Source: Plotosus lineatus (taxonomy: Eukaryota > Chordata > Actinopteri > Siluriformes > Plotosidae). From it: a stretch of 64,000 nt of DNA. Positions within the stretch are counted from its first letter, which is position 1. Each line of letters opens with the position of its first letter. The stretch lies in the NCBI GenBank assembly GCA_024760905.1, contig CM045729.1, positions 58,709,580 through 58,773,579 of the forward strand, read 5' to 3'. The notes under the pieces were generated by a model. It was not told the origin of the DNA. It worked only from the letters and a program-made list of their open reading frames with translations, and did no database searches. Both the position numbers and the translations under genes were made by a program. Shown one piece after another: positions 36,713 to 48,216 of this stretch.

Positions 36713-39700
36713 ACAGCCGTGAGGGGGGGGCACAAACCAGTGTCTCTCCCTCACGCCGGTCCCAAGCCCGGATAAATGCAGAGGGTTGCGTCAGGAAGGG
36801 CATCCGGCGTAAAACAAATGCCAAATAAACTATGCGAATCACAAGAAAGAATGACATACCGGATCGGTCGAGGTCTGGGTTAACAACGCATCTTGACCGC
36901 CATCAGTGCCGCCAACCAACAGGGTGCTGATGGAAATTGGACTACTGTTGGTCGAAGACGCCGAAGAAGGAGAGGCGGAGAGGCGTGTCCGCTGCCAGAG
37001 AGAGAAGAGGAAATGCATGAGTCTAGGACTGAAAGTAGGGACTTTGAATATTGGAACTATGACAGGAAAAGGTAGAGAGCTGGCTGACATGATGCAGAGG
37101 AGGAAGGTGGACATACTGTGTGTTCAGGAGACTAGGTGGAAAGGTCGCAAGGCTAGAAGCATAGGAGCAGGGTTTAAGCTGTTTTATCACGGTGTGGATG
37201 GGAAGAGAAATGGAGTCGGAGTCATCTTGAAGGAGGAGTTTGCCAGGAATGTTCTAGAAGTGAAAAGAGTGTCAGACAGAGTGATGAGTCTCAAGTTAGA
37301 AATTAAAGGTGTGATGGTCAATGTTGTTAGTGCTTATGCCCCACAGACAGGATGTGAGCGAGAAGAGAAGGAGAGATTCTGGAGGGAGTTAGATGAAGTG
37401 ATGCAGAGTACCCCCAGAGGTGAAAGAGTGGTCATTGGGGCAGACTTCAATGGACATGTTGGTGCAGGAAACAGAGGGGACGAGGAAGTGATGGGTAGGT
37501 TTGGTATCCAGGACAGGAACTAGAAGGACAGATGTTGGTAGATTTTGCAAAAAGGATGGAAATGGCTGTGGTGAATACTTTCTTCCAGAAGAGAGGAAAC
37601 ATAGGTGACTTATAAAGCGGAGGTAGGAGCACACAGGTAGACTACATCTTGTGCAGGCGATGTAATTTAAAGGAAGTCAGTGACTGCAAAGTAGTAGCGG
37701 GTGAGAGTGTTGCCAAACAGCATAGGATGGTGGTGTGCAGGATGATGCTGATGGTGAGGAAGGTGAAGAAGGCAAAGGCAGAGCAGAAGACAAAAGTGGT
37801 GGAAGTTGAAAAAGGAAGAGTGTCGGGTTGTCTTCAAGGAGGAGTTGAAACAGGCTTTGGGTGGTCAGGAAGTGCTTCCAGATGAGTCGCCAACTCCAGC
37901 GAATGTGATCAGGGAGACAGGTAGGAGAATATTTGGTGTGTCATCTGGAAGGAAAGTAGATAAGAGACTTGGTGGTGGAATGAGGAAGTGCAGGAGTGTG
38001 TACAAAGGAAGAGATTAGCTAAGAAGAAGTGGGACATTGAGAAAAACCGAAGAGAGTAAACAGGAGTACAGGGAGACACAGCGTAAGGCAAAGGTAGCAG
38101 TGTCAAAGGCCAAACAGAGTGCGTTTGATGACTTGTATGCTCGGCTGGAAAGTAAGGAGGAGAAAATGATTTATACAGGTTGGCACAGCAGAGAGAAATA
38201 GAGATGGGAAGGACGTGCAGCAAGTTAGATTGATAAAGGACAGAGAGGGAAATGTAGCTGACTGATGACAGAAGTGTGCTGGGAAGATGGAAAGAGTACT
38301 TTGAAGAGCTGATGAATGAGGAAAATGAGAGAGAAAAAAAGAGTAGAAGAGGTGACTGTTGAGGACCAGGAAGTAGCAAAGATTAGTAAGGGGGAAGTGA
38401 GGAGGGCATTGAAGAGGATGAAGAATGGAAAGGCAGTTGGTCCAGATGACATACCGGTGGAGGTATGGAAGTGTCTAGGAGAGGTAGCAGTAGATTTTCT
38501 GACAAGAACATTTAACAAGGTCTTAGAGAGTGAGAGGATGCCAGAGGAATGGAGGAGAAGTGTGCTGGTGCCCATTTTTAAGAACAAGGGAGACGTGCAG
38601 AGTTGTGGCAACTACAGAGGGATAAAGTTGATGAGCCATACGATGAAGTTATGGGAAAGAATAGTGGAAGCTAGACTAAGGGCAGAAGTCAGCATTTGTG
38701 AACAACAGTTTGGTTTCATGCCCAGAAAGAGCACCACAGATGCAGTGTTTGCCTTGAGGATGTTAATGGAGAAGTACAGAGAAGGTCAGACGGAGCTGCA
38801 TTGTGCCTTTGTGGATCTGGAGAAAGCATATGACAGGGTGCCGAGAGAAGAACTGTGGTATTGCATGAGGAAGTCTGGAGTGGCAGAGAAGTATGTTAAG
38901 AGTGGTGCAGGACATGTATGAGAGATGTAAGACAGTGGTGAGGTGTGCTGTCGGTGTGACAGAAGAGTTCAAGGTGGAGGTGGGACTGCATCAGGGTCAG
39001 CTCTCAGCCCCTTCTTGTTCAAGCTATGGTGATGGACAGGCTGACAGACGAGGTTAGACAAGATTCCCCATGGACTATGATGTTTGCAGATGACATTGTA
39101 ATCTGTAGTGAGAGCAGAGAACAAGTGCAGGAAAATCTAGAGAGGTGGAGGTATGCCCTGGAAAGGAGGGGAATGAAGATTAGCCTCAGTAAGACAGAGT
39201 ACATGTGCATGAATACCAAGGACCAAAGAGGAACGGTGAGATTACAGGAGCAGAGATAAGAAAGGTGGAGGATTTTAAGTGCACTTAGGCTCAACAATCC
39301 AGAGCAATGGCGAGTGTGGAAAAGAGGTCAAGAAGGCAGGCAGGTTGGAATGGTTGGAGAAAAGTGTCCGGTGTGATGTGTGATAGGAGGGTATCGGCAA
39401 AAATGAAAGGAAAAGTGTACAAACGGTGTTGAGGCCAACGATGCTGTATGGGTTAGAAACAGTGGCCCTGGGGAAAAGACAGGAGGCAGAGTTGGAGGTA
39501 GCAGAGATGAAAATGTTGAGGTTCTCTTTGGGAGTAACGAGGATGGATAGGATTAGGAATGAGTACGTCAGAGGGACAGCACATGTAAGACGTTTTGGAG
39601 ACAAAGTCAGAGAGGCTAGATTGAGATGGTTTGGACATGTACAGAGGAGGGATAGTGAGTATATTGGTAATAGGATGCTGAGGCTGGAACTACCAGGCAA

Positions 39701-39860
39701 AAGGCCTAGAGGAAGACCAAAGAGACGATTCATGGATGTGGTAAAGGAGGACATGAAGGTCGTTGGTGTAAGAGAAGAAGATGCAAAGGATAGGGTGAGA
39801 TGGAGGCAGATGATTCGCTGTGGCGACCCCTGAAGGGAAAAGCCGAAAGGAAAAGAAGAT
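36713..39860 (+). mobile_element. RTE-clade LINE copy E, near full length, frame-shifted
   Basis: The element runs from ACAGCCGTGAGGGGGGGG to the tail CCGAAAGGAAAAGAAG. The 5' UTR has GCGTCAGGAAGGGCATCCGG near 36788. The endonuclease frame at 36906-37523 shows GTLNIGTMTGKGRELADMM, DILCVQETRW (catalytic Glu), NVVSAYAPQTG and VVIGADFNGHVG. After frameshifts, the linker with RRIFGVSSGRK (about 37920) leads to RT at 38316-38921. This carries VPIFKNKGDVQSCGNYRG, FGFMPRKSTTD and FVDLEKAYDRVP (motif A). The palm box FADD at 39083-39094 is intact. The C-terminal frame is at 39426-39833. About five indels or stops break it, so it is inactive. Short ATACAG repeats at both ends may be the target duplication. 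Confidence 0.95.
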
Positions 39861-40584
39861 ACAGCTTAATGACTCTGTCACTGTGATACATTACGAAGTA
39901 GGGTGCAAGAAAAAGTTTGTAGCTTTGCTAGTTTAACAACACTATCATTTCACCATGTTGATTAAAAAGATTACTGATCAAGCTGACCACAGTAATGTTT
40001 TTCATAATCTTTGTGATAACAAGATGTCAATTAAAAAACATTTAAATAAACAATAGTATTGCATTGATTCATCTTCAATAAGAACTTTATTCTTGTTGAT
40101 CCTTGGCCAATCGTTGGAACACTGTGCGCACACACTAACACACACCTCTAGGCAGCAAATTCTTGTCACAGCATAATGTTTGGAAGCAAGGAATATAAAA
40201 TAAAGGAAGCCTCTACAAAGATTATGCCTATCTCCACAGTCCTTAGACAACTTGAGCTGAGGTTTGAACGAGGGACCCCAGAGATGTGCAACAACAACAT
40301 TTTCTGCTCTTTTCCACCATCAGTGTATCTGAGTGTGTATTATTAACTGTGTATAATAAAATTTAAATATAGTTAAAAGCTACAAAACTAATTTCTTCCG
40401 AAAACAATGTTGGTATTTCAGATTGTTGACTCTGTGGTACTGTACACGGCCCAACAGTGGTAGAAATGAAAGTAGGTATGCCAATATGAAACATTTTCAT
40501 GACTTTCTTGGTGCACTTTAATGGATTTCCCATTTCAGGGAACAAGTGTGTATGTTTATATACATACATTTATGTACATATATA
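39861..40584. other. Non-coding stretch, nothing recognised
   Basis: No repeat or coding signal was recognised. The sequence before the next element is TACATA-rich. Confidence 0.6.
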
Positions 40585-41151
40585 CAGTGGTACCTCACTT
40601 TACAAAAGTCTCACCAAACGAAAAATTCAGGTGATGAATATTTTCCAAAAATTTTTGTCTCTGGATACAAAAAAAGTTCACGTTACGAAAGCGCCATCCT
40701 AAAAATTCAAATGCGCCATTCAAACATTCAAATGCGCCATTCAAACATTAAAACGCGCCATTCAAAGATTCAAACAATGCACAAGCTACTCTCCCATCAA
40801 TGACGTTCAAACATCCCACCATACTGGCCTCCCATTGGCTAGGAGGGATGACACAGATACCACCCATTGCCTATCTCCCAACATCCCACCCCGCTAGCCT
40901 CCCATTGGCTAGGAGGGATGATGCAGCTCCCTGTTATCGGCTATCTCCCAACAACTCGCCCCGCTGGCCTCCCATTGGCTAGGAGGGATGACACAGCTCC
41001 CTCCCATTGGCTATTATGGAGCTGCATCTACCATGATGCTTTTCGTGTAAAGGACAGAGTTACTGTTGTTTCAGACTTTATTTCTTGACTCAGGCTTTTA
41101 ACCTTCCATAAACATTTGTAAGATTATAACTCTGCTAAGAAGACATGGTCA

Positions 41152-41235
<84 letters not shown>

Positions 41236-41503
41236 GTGTGTGATTTCCGGTGCGAGTTAGAAGAAATGGGCTCGAGTGATATCACAAAGGAATATGGCCA
41301 AACCCTTCTATCATCGGTACGATATTGAAGCAGAAGGTCTTAAAAGGTATGCTTTTATCATTTTTGAATGGTTTAGGGGGTAGTAGTGAGACCCTTGGAA
41401 CGAATCACGCGTTTTAAATGTAAAATGCGGTTCAATTTATGAAAAATGCAGGTTACGAAAATGGTGCTGGAACGGATTAATTTAGTAAAGTGAGGTACCA
41501 CTG
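40585..41503. mobile_element. Pogo/Tigger-like non-autonomous element 1
   Basis: Inverted ends CAGTGGTACCTCACTTTA (start) and TAAAGTGAGGTACCACTG (end) match perfectly over 18 bp. The left flank is TA; the right flank is TG within a TATG repeat. The inside has an array of 70-bp units at 40809-41020, a CA microsatellite at 41160-41233, and GGAACGGATTAATTTAGTAA before the right end. It shares interior blocks with the element at 42977-44543. No transposase remains. Confidence 0.87.
40809..41020. repeat. Three 70-bp tandem units, each with an inverted CCAAT box
   Basis: Units begin at 40809, 40880 and 40950 (AACATCCCACC, AACATCCCACC, AACAACTCGCC). Each contains CCTCCCATTGGCTAGGAGGG, that is, AGCCAATGGG on the minus strand. 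A fourth CCCATTGGCTAT follows near 41004. Related single units occur in the element at 42977-44543 near 43125-43180. Confidence 0.9.
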
Positions 41504-41506
41504 TGT

Positions 41507-41509
41507 ATG

Positions 41510-41561
<52 letters not shown>
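41507..41561. repeat. TA/TG microsatellite
   Basis: A short TATG/TA stretch followed by a TG run. Confidence 0.95.
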
Positions 41562-41646
41562 TCACTCTATGAAGCTGTATACCACAAAGGATAGTGTAAC
41601 AGCAGATGGTATGAACCACGTTGGATTCTACATGAAGCTAGCCCAC

Positions 41647-42849
41647 TAGAGTGGCCCTTATTTTTAAAGTTTTTAATTTGTGACCTCTCACCCAAGCATT
41701 TTGTTCCATTTAATAAGAAGCCACTTTGTGCAAAAAATCATGAACATTTAATCACGTTTAGGCTAGGCTCAAAAACAATGAAACTTTGAAATATAATACT
41801 ATTCAAACAAACAAACAAAAAAACAATGTCAAGTTTGAAATGTCAGGTTCTTTTAGTTTTGTAGCCCATGAACAATTGTCTCTATTCTGGCATTAGGGAA
41901 TCTTTTCCTGTGGTCCTGAATGATCTGAAGGAGGAACTGATGTTGTTCTAAAGAGAACTGATGTTATCCTTAGAGAGAAGGCCACTGTACTCCTGTACAA
42001 TGGCAACAGTGTGTTCTGCTGTGTCATTTACAACACGCGGTTCAGACACACCTTTAAAAGCTTTGTTGAAATCAGAATCTTCTTCCCAGGTTTCTGGGTC
42101 CTTCTGCAAGACATTATCAGGAACATCTAGTACTTTGGAGAAATTGAGTGTCTTTTGGGATACAAAGTCACATAGTCTCATCCCAGATATAGCATCCCAG
42201 ATAAGTCTTCAAGGAGATCCTGCATGGTGAATTGGGCAATCTTTCCTGATCAAGTGCCCCAAACATTGCCTGCTTCTCAGTAGAATTAATATCTGAAGTG
42301 AAGAATGCCAATGCAACAAATTCTTCACTGATCTATCAGAGCTGACCTTTTTTTAAGGCACCATGTGAAGCTGGCATGTTGCTTTCTCTGAAAGATTTGA
42401 GTAAAGCCAAATCACCAGCGGGAGTTTTCACAGCAAAGCGAGACAAAATCTTCACATAAAATTTATCATGTTTTCTTGAATGTCCTTTCACTAGGCACAC
42501 ATAATGCTGTAGATCATCTCTAATTGTAGGTAGTTTACAACCTCCTGTGTATGCTTTTTCGGTTTGTAATAAATAGATCCGATTCTTTGATCTCAAATTG
42601 CTTGCCATTTCACCTGTATAAAAAGATATGAAAGGTGAACAACAGTTCACATATTTTAATACTTATACGTTGACGCTTTAACATTGAGCTTATGGGCAAT
42701 GAAAGAGCTGGCTTGAGCAAAGGCTTAACTTTGTTTTATATCCAGAATATTTTGTATGACACATTTTTAGGCCAAAAGGATCACATTTAGGGGGTGAGAC
42801 AGTTTAATTTCCCAGAAATGTTTTTTTTCCACATGTAAGGGCCACCCTG
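41647..42849 (-). mobile_element. Unclassified DNA-transposon-like unit, copy 1 (8-bp target duplication)
   Basis: The unit is flanked by perfect 8-bp repeats TAGCCCAC at 41639-41646 and 42850-42857. Its ends are TAGAGTGGCCCTTA (left) and, in reverse, CAGGGTGGCCCTTA (right), 12 of 14 matching. On the minus strand, 42650-42336 encodes a frame with LRSKNRIYLLQTEKAYTGGC and KTPAGDLALLKSF. At 42181-41948 a second frame reads LDVPDNVLQKDPETWEEDSD, then AFKGVSEPRVVNDTAEHTVA and IVQEYSGLLSKD. Downstream in a shifted frame near 41940-41880 comes EQHQFLLQIIQDHRKRFPNA. I recall the pattern DPETW...VVNDxAExxVxLxQE...EEQxQFLLQVVxxHRxxFP from uncharacterised proteins of arthropods and cnidarians. Superfamily is not known to me; 8-bp duplications are usual for hAT and P elements. 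Confidence 0.75.
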
Positions 42850-42976
42850 TAGCCCACGGAAATGAAAGCCAAAGGAATGGAATTATTTTATGGTGGTGTT
42901 ATACTGAGACTAACTCAGACACAAAGTTTCAAAGTTAAGATTGATTAATTATTTTGTGATGAAGGTTGTAATTATA

Positions 42977-43594
42977 CAGTTGGCCCTCTACTTAAGAAAA
43001 CCTCTGAGTACAAAACAATCCAGGTTACGAAAAACATTTTCGTCCTCTTTTTATGAAAACAACCTCTTTTTATGAAAAGTGCCAAATGCGCCATTCAAAA
43101 TTCAAACAATGCACAAGTTGTTCTCTCATTGGCTGTCTCCCAACATCCTGCCTCGCTGGCTTCCCATTGGCCAGGAGGGAGCTGACCTGTATCCATATTT
43201 ACTTTACCCATACTTCCTGTTTGTCACACGCGTGGAGTGTTGAACAGGACCGTTGGCTTGTTTGGAGATTAATCACTGCAGCGTTATATTTCGTTATTAT
43301 CGAAACTTCTCTACAATCGGAAGGATATTGAAGCAGAAGGAGACCTTAAAGCAGAAATACAGTAACGGAGGGGATTATTTCAGCATGATATTGAAGCAGC
43401 AGGAGCATGAAAACAGAGTGCTCCGTGGGACAAGACCTCCGATCTCGGAGAAAGCAAGTTAATATTGAATCAGGGCCTATGATATTTCAAACAGGTACTG
43501 AAATTCCACTTTAAATACAACATCCCGTCCATTTAAACATTTAAATAGATTTGCTCCGTTGGTTGCACATTCGGCAAAACACACCAGAGAGAGT

Positions 43595-43675
<81 letters not shown>

Positions 43676-43684
43676 CAGACAGAC

Positions 43685-43745
<61 letters not shown>

Positions 43746-43783
43746 GTGTGTATATGTGTGTGCATGCTTGTGTGTGTGTGTGT

Positions 43784-43862
<79 letters not shown>

Positions 43863-44158
43863 GGTACAGAGTCAGTCAGAGATGAAAGGAGCCGTTTTTT
43901 CGAGAGAGGACTTTGCAGCTTATTTTTCATTTTTTAAGTTGTTTAATTCAGTAAATGTTTAATAAATGTGGCGCGCTCTGCCGAATGTGAGCAAAACACA
44001 GCTCATCTGGACCTCCGATCCCTCAAGGAACCAAGTTAAAGTTGAGTCCGCACCTCTGATCTGTCAAGCAGGGAGTGCACTTTGAATTCCCCATCTTAAA
44101 ATGCTCCGGCGTCTTGCATGTGAGCGGAGTCCGCATGGAGTGCGCCACAAATGTGTGT

Positions 44159-44220
<62 letters not shown>

Positions 44221-44543
44221 CGATAGAGAGAGACAGTGTTGTGTGTGTGTGTGTGTGTATGTGCGTTAATAAAAATGTTTAATAATGGTTTAATTAATAA
44301 ATATGTTAATAAAATGTTGAAATGGTTTAATAAATAATTTCCTTTTACTTTTAACACATATTTCATACATATGTCATACAAGATTGGTGTACTTTTATAA
44401 TTTTTAAAGGGTTTATAGCGTAGTCTTGGGAGCCTTTGAATGAATCATGCGTTTTACATGTAAGATGTGCCTCTACTTATGAAAACTCCAGGCTACAAAA
44501 AATGCTCTGGAACGGATTAATTTCGTAAGTAGAAGGCCGACTG
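42977..44543. mobile_element. Pogo/Tigger-like non-autonomous element 2
   Basis: Ends CAGTTGGCCCTCTACTTAAG and, in reverse, CAGTCGGCCTTCTACTTACG (17 of 20) are flanked by TA at 42975-42976 and 44544-44545. The interior shares GCGCCATTCAAA, CAATGCACAAG, the CATTGGC block and GCTCTGGAACGGATTAATTT with the element at 40585-41503. The CTCCGG/GATCTCGGAG region and large GT/GA microsatellites (43595-43859 and 44163-44260) fill the middle. There is no transposase frame. Confidence 0.87.
43595..44260. repeat. Compound GT/GA microsatellites inside pogo-like element 2
   Basis: Alternating GT and GA runs lie at 43595-43675, 43687-43857 and 44163-44260. The open frames of Cys-Val and Arg-Glu repeats here are artefacts. 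Confidence 0.97.
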
Positions 44544-44545
44544 TA

Positions 44546-44885
44546 GTTTTATTTAGAGTCAGATTTTGTTTTTGAGTGAGATCTGTGAATATTCATCCAC
44601 ATTTAAGACAGGTGATAGATTTAAAAATTTTAGAAACTTCAGAAATTTGCATCGCCCTCTCGCTCTTTGTTTTGGCTTTCTCCTCTTCAAACATGAAGTT
44701 TAAGTAAAGTTTCATAATTCTTGATCTTTCACAAATATGTTTATTGAATGTTTTGCCCTATTCAAAGATAGTTTATGCGCATACTAGTATATGCTTCCCA
44801 TAAAAACTCTAAAATTAACTTATCTCTTGACTTTCTGTTTTTGTCAGTCAAGTCACATAAAATGGTATATAGCTTTGTAGAGTGC

Positions 44886-44978
<93 letters not shown>

Positions 44979-45069
44979 AACATCGCTACTTCGAGCTTCA
45001 GTTTATGTGGCTTCAGAGCATCGCGGGTTTTTCCAATAATATTAATTGAAAAATAAAATATTATGTTTA
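44546..45069. other. Non-coding stretch with a CA microsatellite
   Basis: A CA run of about 43 units lies at 44888-44974. Nothing else was recognised. Confidence 0.75.
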
Positions 45070-45410
45070 AAAATAGACACCTTAAAGCGTAACTAATGTC
45101 TGTCCCTGACAACATGGACAAAATTAAAGAAAACGTATAACACTGTGCCAAGTGATGGATACATCAAGCTCTAGGATTTCTTTTAGTGCAAATTGAACTG
45201 GTGATTGCATAAAGTTGATAAAATAAGGAAAAACAGGAGGAAGACCTCAGAATCATCTCATCAGCTAGACGAATGAAACTTTAAGACAACTACATTTCCA
45301 ACAGGTCAATGACCCAAAACACATATCAAAGTTGGCAGTAAAATCAGGCTTGCATTAAGTTTTTGAAATGGCCTTTCCAAAGTTCTGACCTCCAACCTGC
45401 TAAAAATGTG
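45070..45410 (+). mobile_element. Tc1-like transposase C-terminal fragment
   Basis: At 45290-45400 the plus strand reads FQQVNDPKHISKLAVKSG and then, after a stop, MAFPKSSDLQPAKNV. These correspond to the FQQDNDPKHTSK and WPSQSPDLNPIENL blocks with the second catalytic Asp and the following Asn-Pro motif of Tc1 transposases. The Asp of QQDND has become Val and the WPSQSPDLNP block is degraded. Confidence 0.8.
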
Positions 45411-45539
45411 AGGAAAATACTTATCATTGCTTACAAGGAACACCCTACAAGACCTGATATTATGAAGATCAACAGACCCAGATCAGCCCTAACATCAAAG
45501 ACAAAATGGTCACAGATAGGTAAAGTAGATAACATTGAT

Positions 45540-45985
45540 TATTTCATTACAGTGACATCTGCAAAGCAGTGGGCTATATTAGACAAAAAAGACCAGTCAT
45601 GTATCAAAGTTGGTGTGATGGAAGCAGGAAACATGAGTACAGCTCTAAGTGACTTTGACAAGGGCCACATTGTGATGACTAAAAGACTGGGTCTATTCAT
45701 CTCCAAAATATCGGGTCTTGTGGGTTGTTCCTGGTATGCAGTGGTTAAGACCTACCAAAGTCAATTAAAGGAAGGACAACTAGTGAACTGGAAGAGTGCC
45801 CCACGTACCCAAGGTGCAGTGTTGCACATGGGGAGTAACGGCTGGTCTCATCCACAAAAGAGCTAGTGAAGCACAAGCTTCTAAAATTGTTAGTGCTGGT
45901 TATGATAGAAAGGAGATTGCACACAGTGATTGCAGCTTGATGCATATGGGACTGCCTCACAGGATAAGCCCCAGGTGGGGTTAAT
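45540..45985 (+). mobile_element. Tc1-like transposase N-terminal fragment
   Basis: The plus strand contains STALSDFDKGHIVMTKRLGL, FISKISGLVGCSWYAVVKTY and QSQLKEG, then AGYDRKEIAHSDCSLMHMGL. These match the helix-turn-helix region of fish Tc1 transposases (DLSDFDKGQIVMARRLGQSI-like). One frame is open across 45363-45866, but its first part is not transposase. The fragment lies after, not before, the C-terminal piece. Confidence 0.8.
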
Positions 45986-46185
45986 ATTATTGCTGAAAAG
46001 TGTACAATGCATTGAATGGTTTTATGCTATAATACCTTGGTGAAATCAAAAGGTGGAGCAGACGTGAATTATATTTGGAAACTATCATAGGGTTTCGGTG
46101 TACTGTAGCAGAATACAATACACTGAAATATTATATTTTCACTCCAATGGTTACATAGCAGTGACGTAATCATCACTCAATCATT

Positions 46186-46285
46186 TGCCGAATCGCTTAA
46201 TCCTATTAGGGTTGTGGGGAAGCTGCAGCCTATTCCAGACAACACGGGACAAAGATGGACTACACCCTGAACAGAGTTCAGAGTT
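46186..46285 (-). repeat. L2-like SINE tail fragment
   Basis: On the minus strand: TTCAGGGTGTAGTCCATC, AATAGGCTGCAGCTTCCCC and CAACCCTAATAGGATTAAGC, an L2-type tail. Confidence 0.7.
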
Positions 46286-46778
46286 GTTATTGTGTATGGT
46301 AGGGTGGAGTGAAACATATAGTTTTTCACAATCAGTCCAGAATAGTGTAGAAAAGACGTAACAATGCCAGTTATAAACATATGCAAAATATTAAAAATCT
46401 GGAAAAAATTTCTAGGTTCCACCAACTCACTCGAAATAAGGTATGTCGAGTCGATTTTGACAGCACGCGGGCACGCGGTTGCTGACAAAGGGAATAACTG
46501 TAAATAATTAGAACATTCACAGTTCACAGATTTGGTATGACTGGAAAGGTCAGAACTCAGTAGTTTAGTAGAGGAAACTATCGCCAGGTGGCAACAGCAT
46601 CATACCATTTCTTACAAAATTAGGTAAAATCTGCCCTTTTTACCCCTAAATAGTTGGTTTAGAGTTTTGAAATTGTGTCACAACTAGGCCTAATGTACCA
46701 ATAACACTTGCAGACCACATCTTGATAACTGTGATCTTACTTTATTTAATATTTTCTTGTTTTGGTTTTATATCAGAT

Positions 46779-47212
46779 ATGGCTCAAAGGACGAGAGAGA
46801 AAAGCGCTCCACCGGTCTGTCTGGTATTCGACGCTCCATTAAAACTTCCAGCCAATGTTCTTCCTACATACAGCGATGTTATAAAGTTCTACCTCCTGTC
46901 TGCACATGCACTCACAGAGAAACAAAGGAAGTATCAGACATCATTCACTGATGTCGCCGATATCGTGATCACTGATGTCATCAACATTTGGAGTAAAGCC
47001 TTGATACCAACTGTGTCGTACAAATGAGCCGTCCAGTTATTGAAGGTGTACCACACAAAATTCATGAATCTTCTCAAGCCGTACAAGAGTAGAAATGACA
47101 GCAACAGCTACATCAGCTGGATTGACATATTTCAATGCAAGGCAGACCATTTGTTTGACATTTGTAGCTGCAAGTGTCCTGACAAATGTACTTGTGACAA
47201 ATGTTTTTTTTT
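46779..47212 (+). pseudogene. N-terminal part of an uncharacterised transposon protein
   Basis: The frame starts ATG at 46779 (MAQRTREKSAPPVCLVFDAP), directly after TTTTATATCAG, which could be a splice acceptor or chance. It continues LPANVLPTYSDVIKFYLLSA, YQTSFTDVADIVITDVINIW, SKALIPTVSYK, a TGA stop, AVQLLKVYHTKFMNLLKPYK, then ADHLFDICSCKCPDKCTCDK. The stop at 47025-47027 is probably a decayed CGA, since the frame goes on unchanged behind it. The cysteine cluster CSCKCPDKCTC looks like a metal-binding site, but that is inference. The LPxN...DLFDIxxCKC pattern recalls uncharacterised invertebrate proteins, the same family I associate with copy 1. The LINE at 47240 interrupts the frame. Confidence 0.72.
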
Positions 47213-47239
47213 TTTGAGACAATATATGTTAACATTGTG

Positions 47240-48216
47240 ATTCGCAGAGTGGTGCAGGACATGTATGAGAGATGTAAGACAGTGGTGAGGTGTGCTGTCG
47301 GTGTGACACAAGAGTTCAAGGTGGAGGTGGGACTGCATCAAGGGTCAGCTCTCAGCCCCTTCTTGTTTGCTATGGTGATGGTCAGGCTGACAGACGAGGT
47401 TAGACAAGATTCCCCATGGACTATGATGTTTGCAGATGACATTGTGATCTGTAGTGAGAGCAGAGAAGAAGTGCAGGAAAATCTAGAGAGGTGGAGGTAT
47501 GCCCTGGAAAGGAGGGGAATGAAGATTAGCCTCAGTAAGACAGAATACATGTGCATGAATGACAAGGACCAAAGAGGAACGGTGAGATTACAGGGAGCAG
47601 AGATAATGAAGGTGGAGGATTTTAAGTACTTAGGCTCAACAATCCAGAGCAATGGAGTGTGTGGAAAAGAGGTCAAGAAGCGTGTGCAGGCAGGTTGGAA
47701 TGGTTGGAGAAAATTGTCCGGTGTGATGTGTGATAGGAGGGTATCGGCAAGAATGAAAGGAAAAGTGTACAAGACGGTGTTGAGGCCAACGATGTTGTAT
47801 GGGTTAGAAACAGTGGCCCTGGGGAAAAGACAGGAGGCAGAGTTGGAGGTAGCAGAGATGAAAATGTTGAGGTTCTCTTTGGGAGTAACGAGGATGGATA
47901 GGATTAGGAATGAGCACGTCAGAGGGACAGCACATGTAAGACGTTTTGGAGACAAAGTCAGAGAGGCTAGATTGAGATGGTTTGGACATGTACAGAGGAG
48001 GGATAGTGAGTATATTGGTAATAGGATGCTGAGGCTGGAACTACCAGGCAGAAGGCCTAGAGGAAGACCAAAGAGACGATTCATGGATGTGGTGAAGGAG
48101 GACATGAAGGTCGTTGGTGTAAGAGAAGAAGATGCAAAGGATAGGGTGAGATGGAGGCAGATGATTCACTGTGGCGACCCCTGAAGGGAAAAGCCGAAAG
48201 GAAAAGAAGAAGAAGA
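47240..48216 (+). mobile_element. RTE-clade LINE copy F, 5' truncated, perfect 16-bp target duplication
   Basis: The flanks ATATGTTAACATTGTG at 47224-47239 and 48217-48232 are identical, so both edges are exact. The copy holds the last third of RT and the 3' UTR. An uninterrupted frame runs from VVQDMYERCKTVVRCAVGVT to RWRQMIHCGDP at 48183. The palm box FADD (47429-47440) is intact, and the [20 protein letters not shown] and RLRWFGHVQRRD blocks are present. It is the least damaged copy in the window, which together with the perfect duplication suggests a fairly recent insertion. Endonuclease and RT fingers are missing through truncation, so it cannot move by itself. Confidence 0.97.

Noticed and set aside
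36906..37523. Host gene for a craniofacial-development-like protein
   Set aside because: It is the endonuclease domain of a LINE, with RT behind it and copies elsewhere in the window.
43541..43962. Open frames with Arg-Glu, Cys-Val and Ser-Leu repeats
   Set aside because: They are translations of GT/GA microsatellites inside a pogo-like element.
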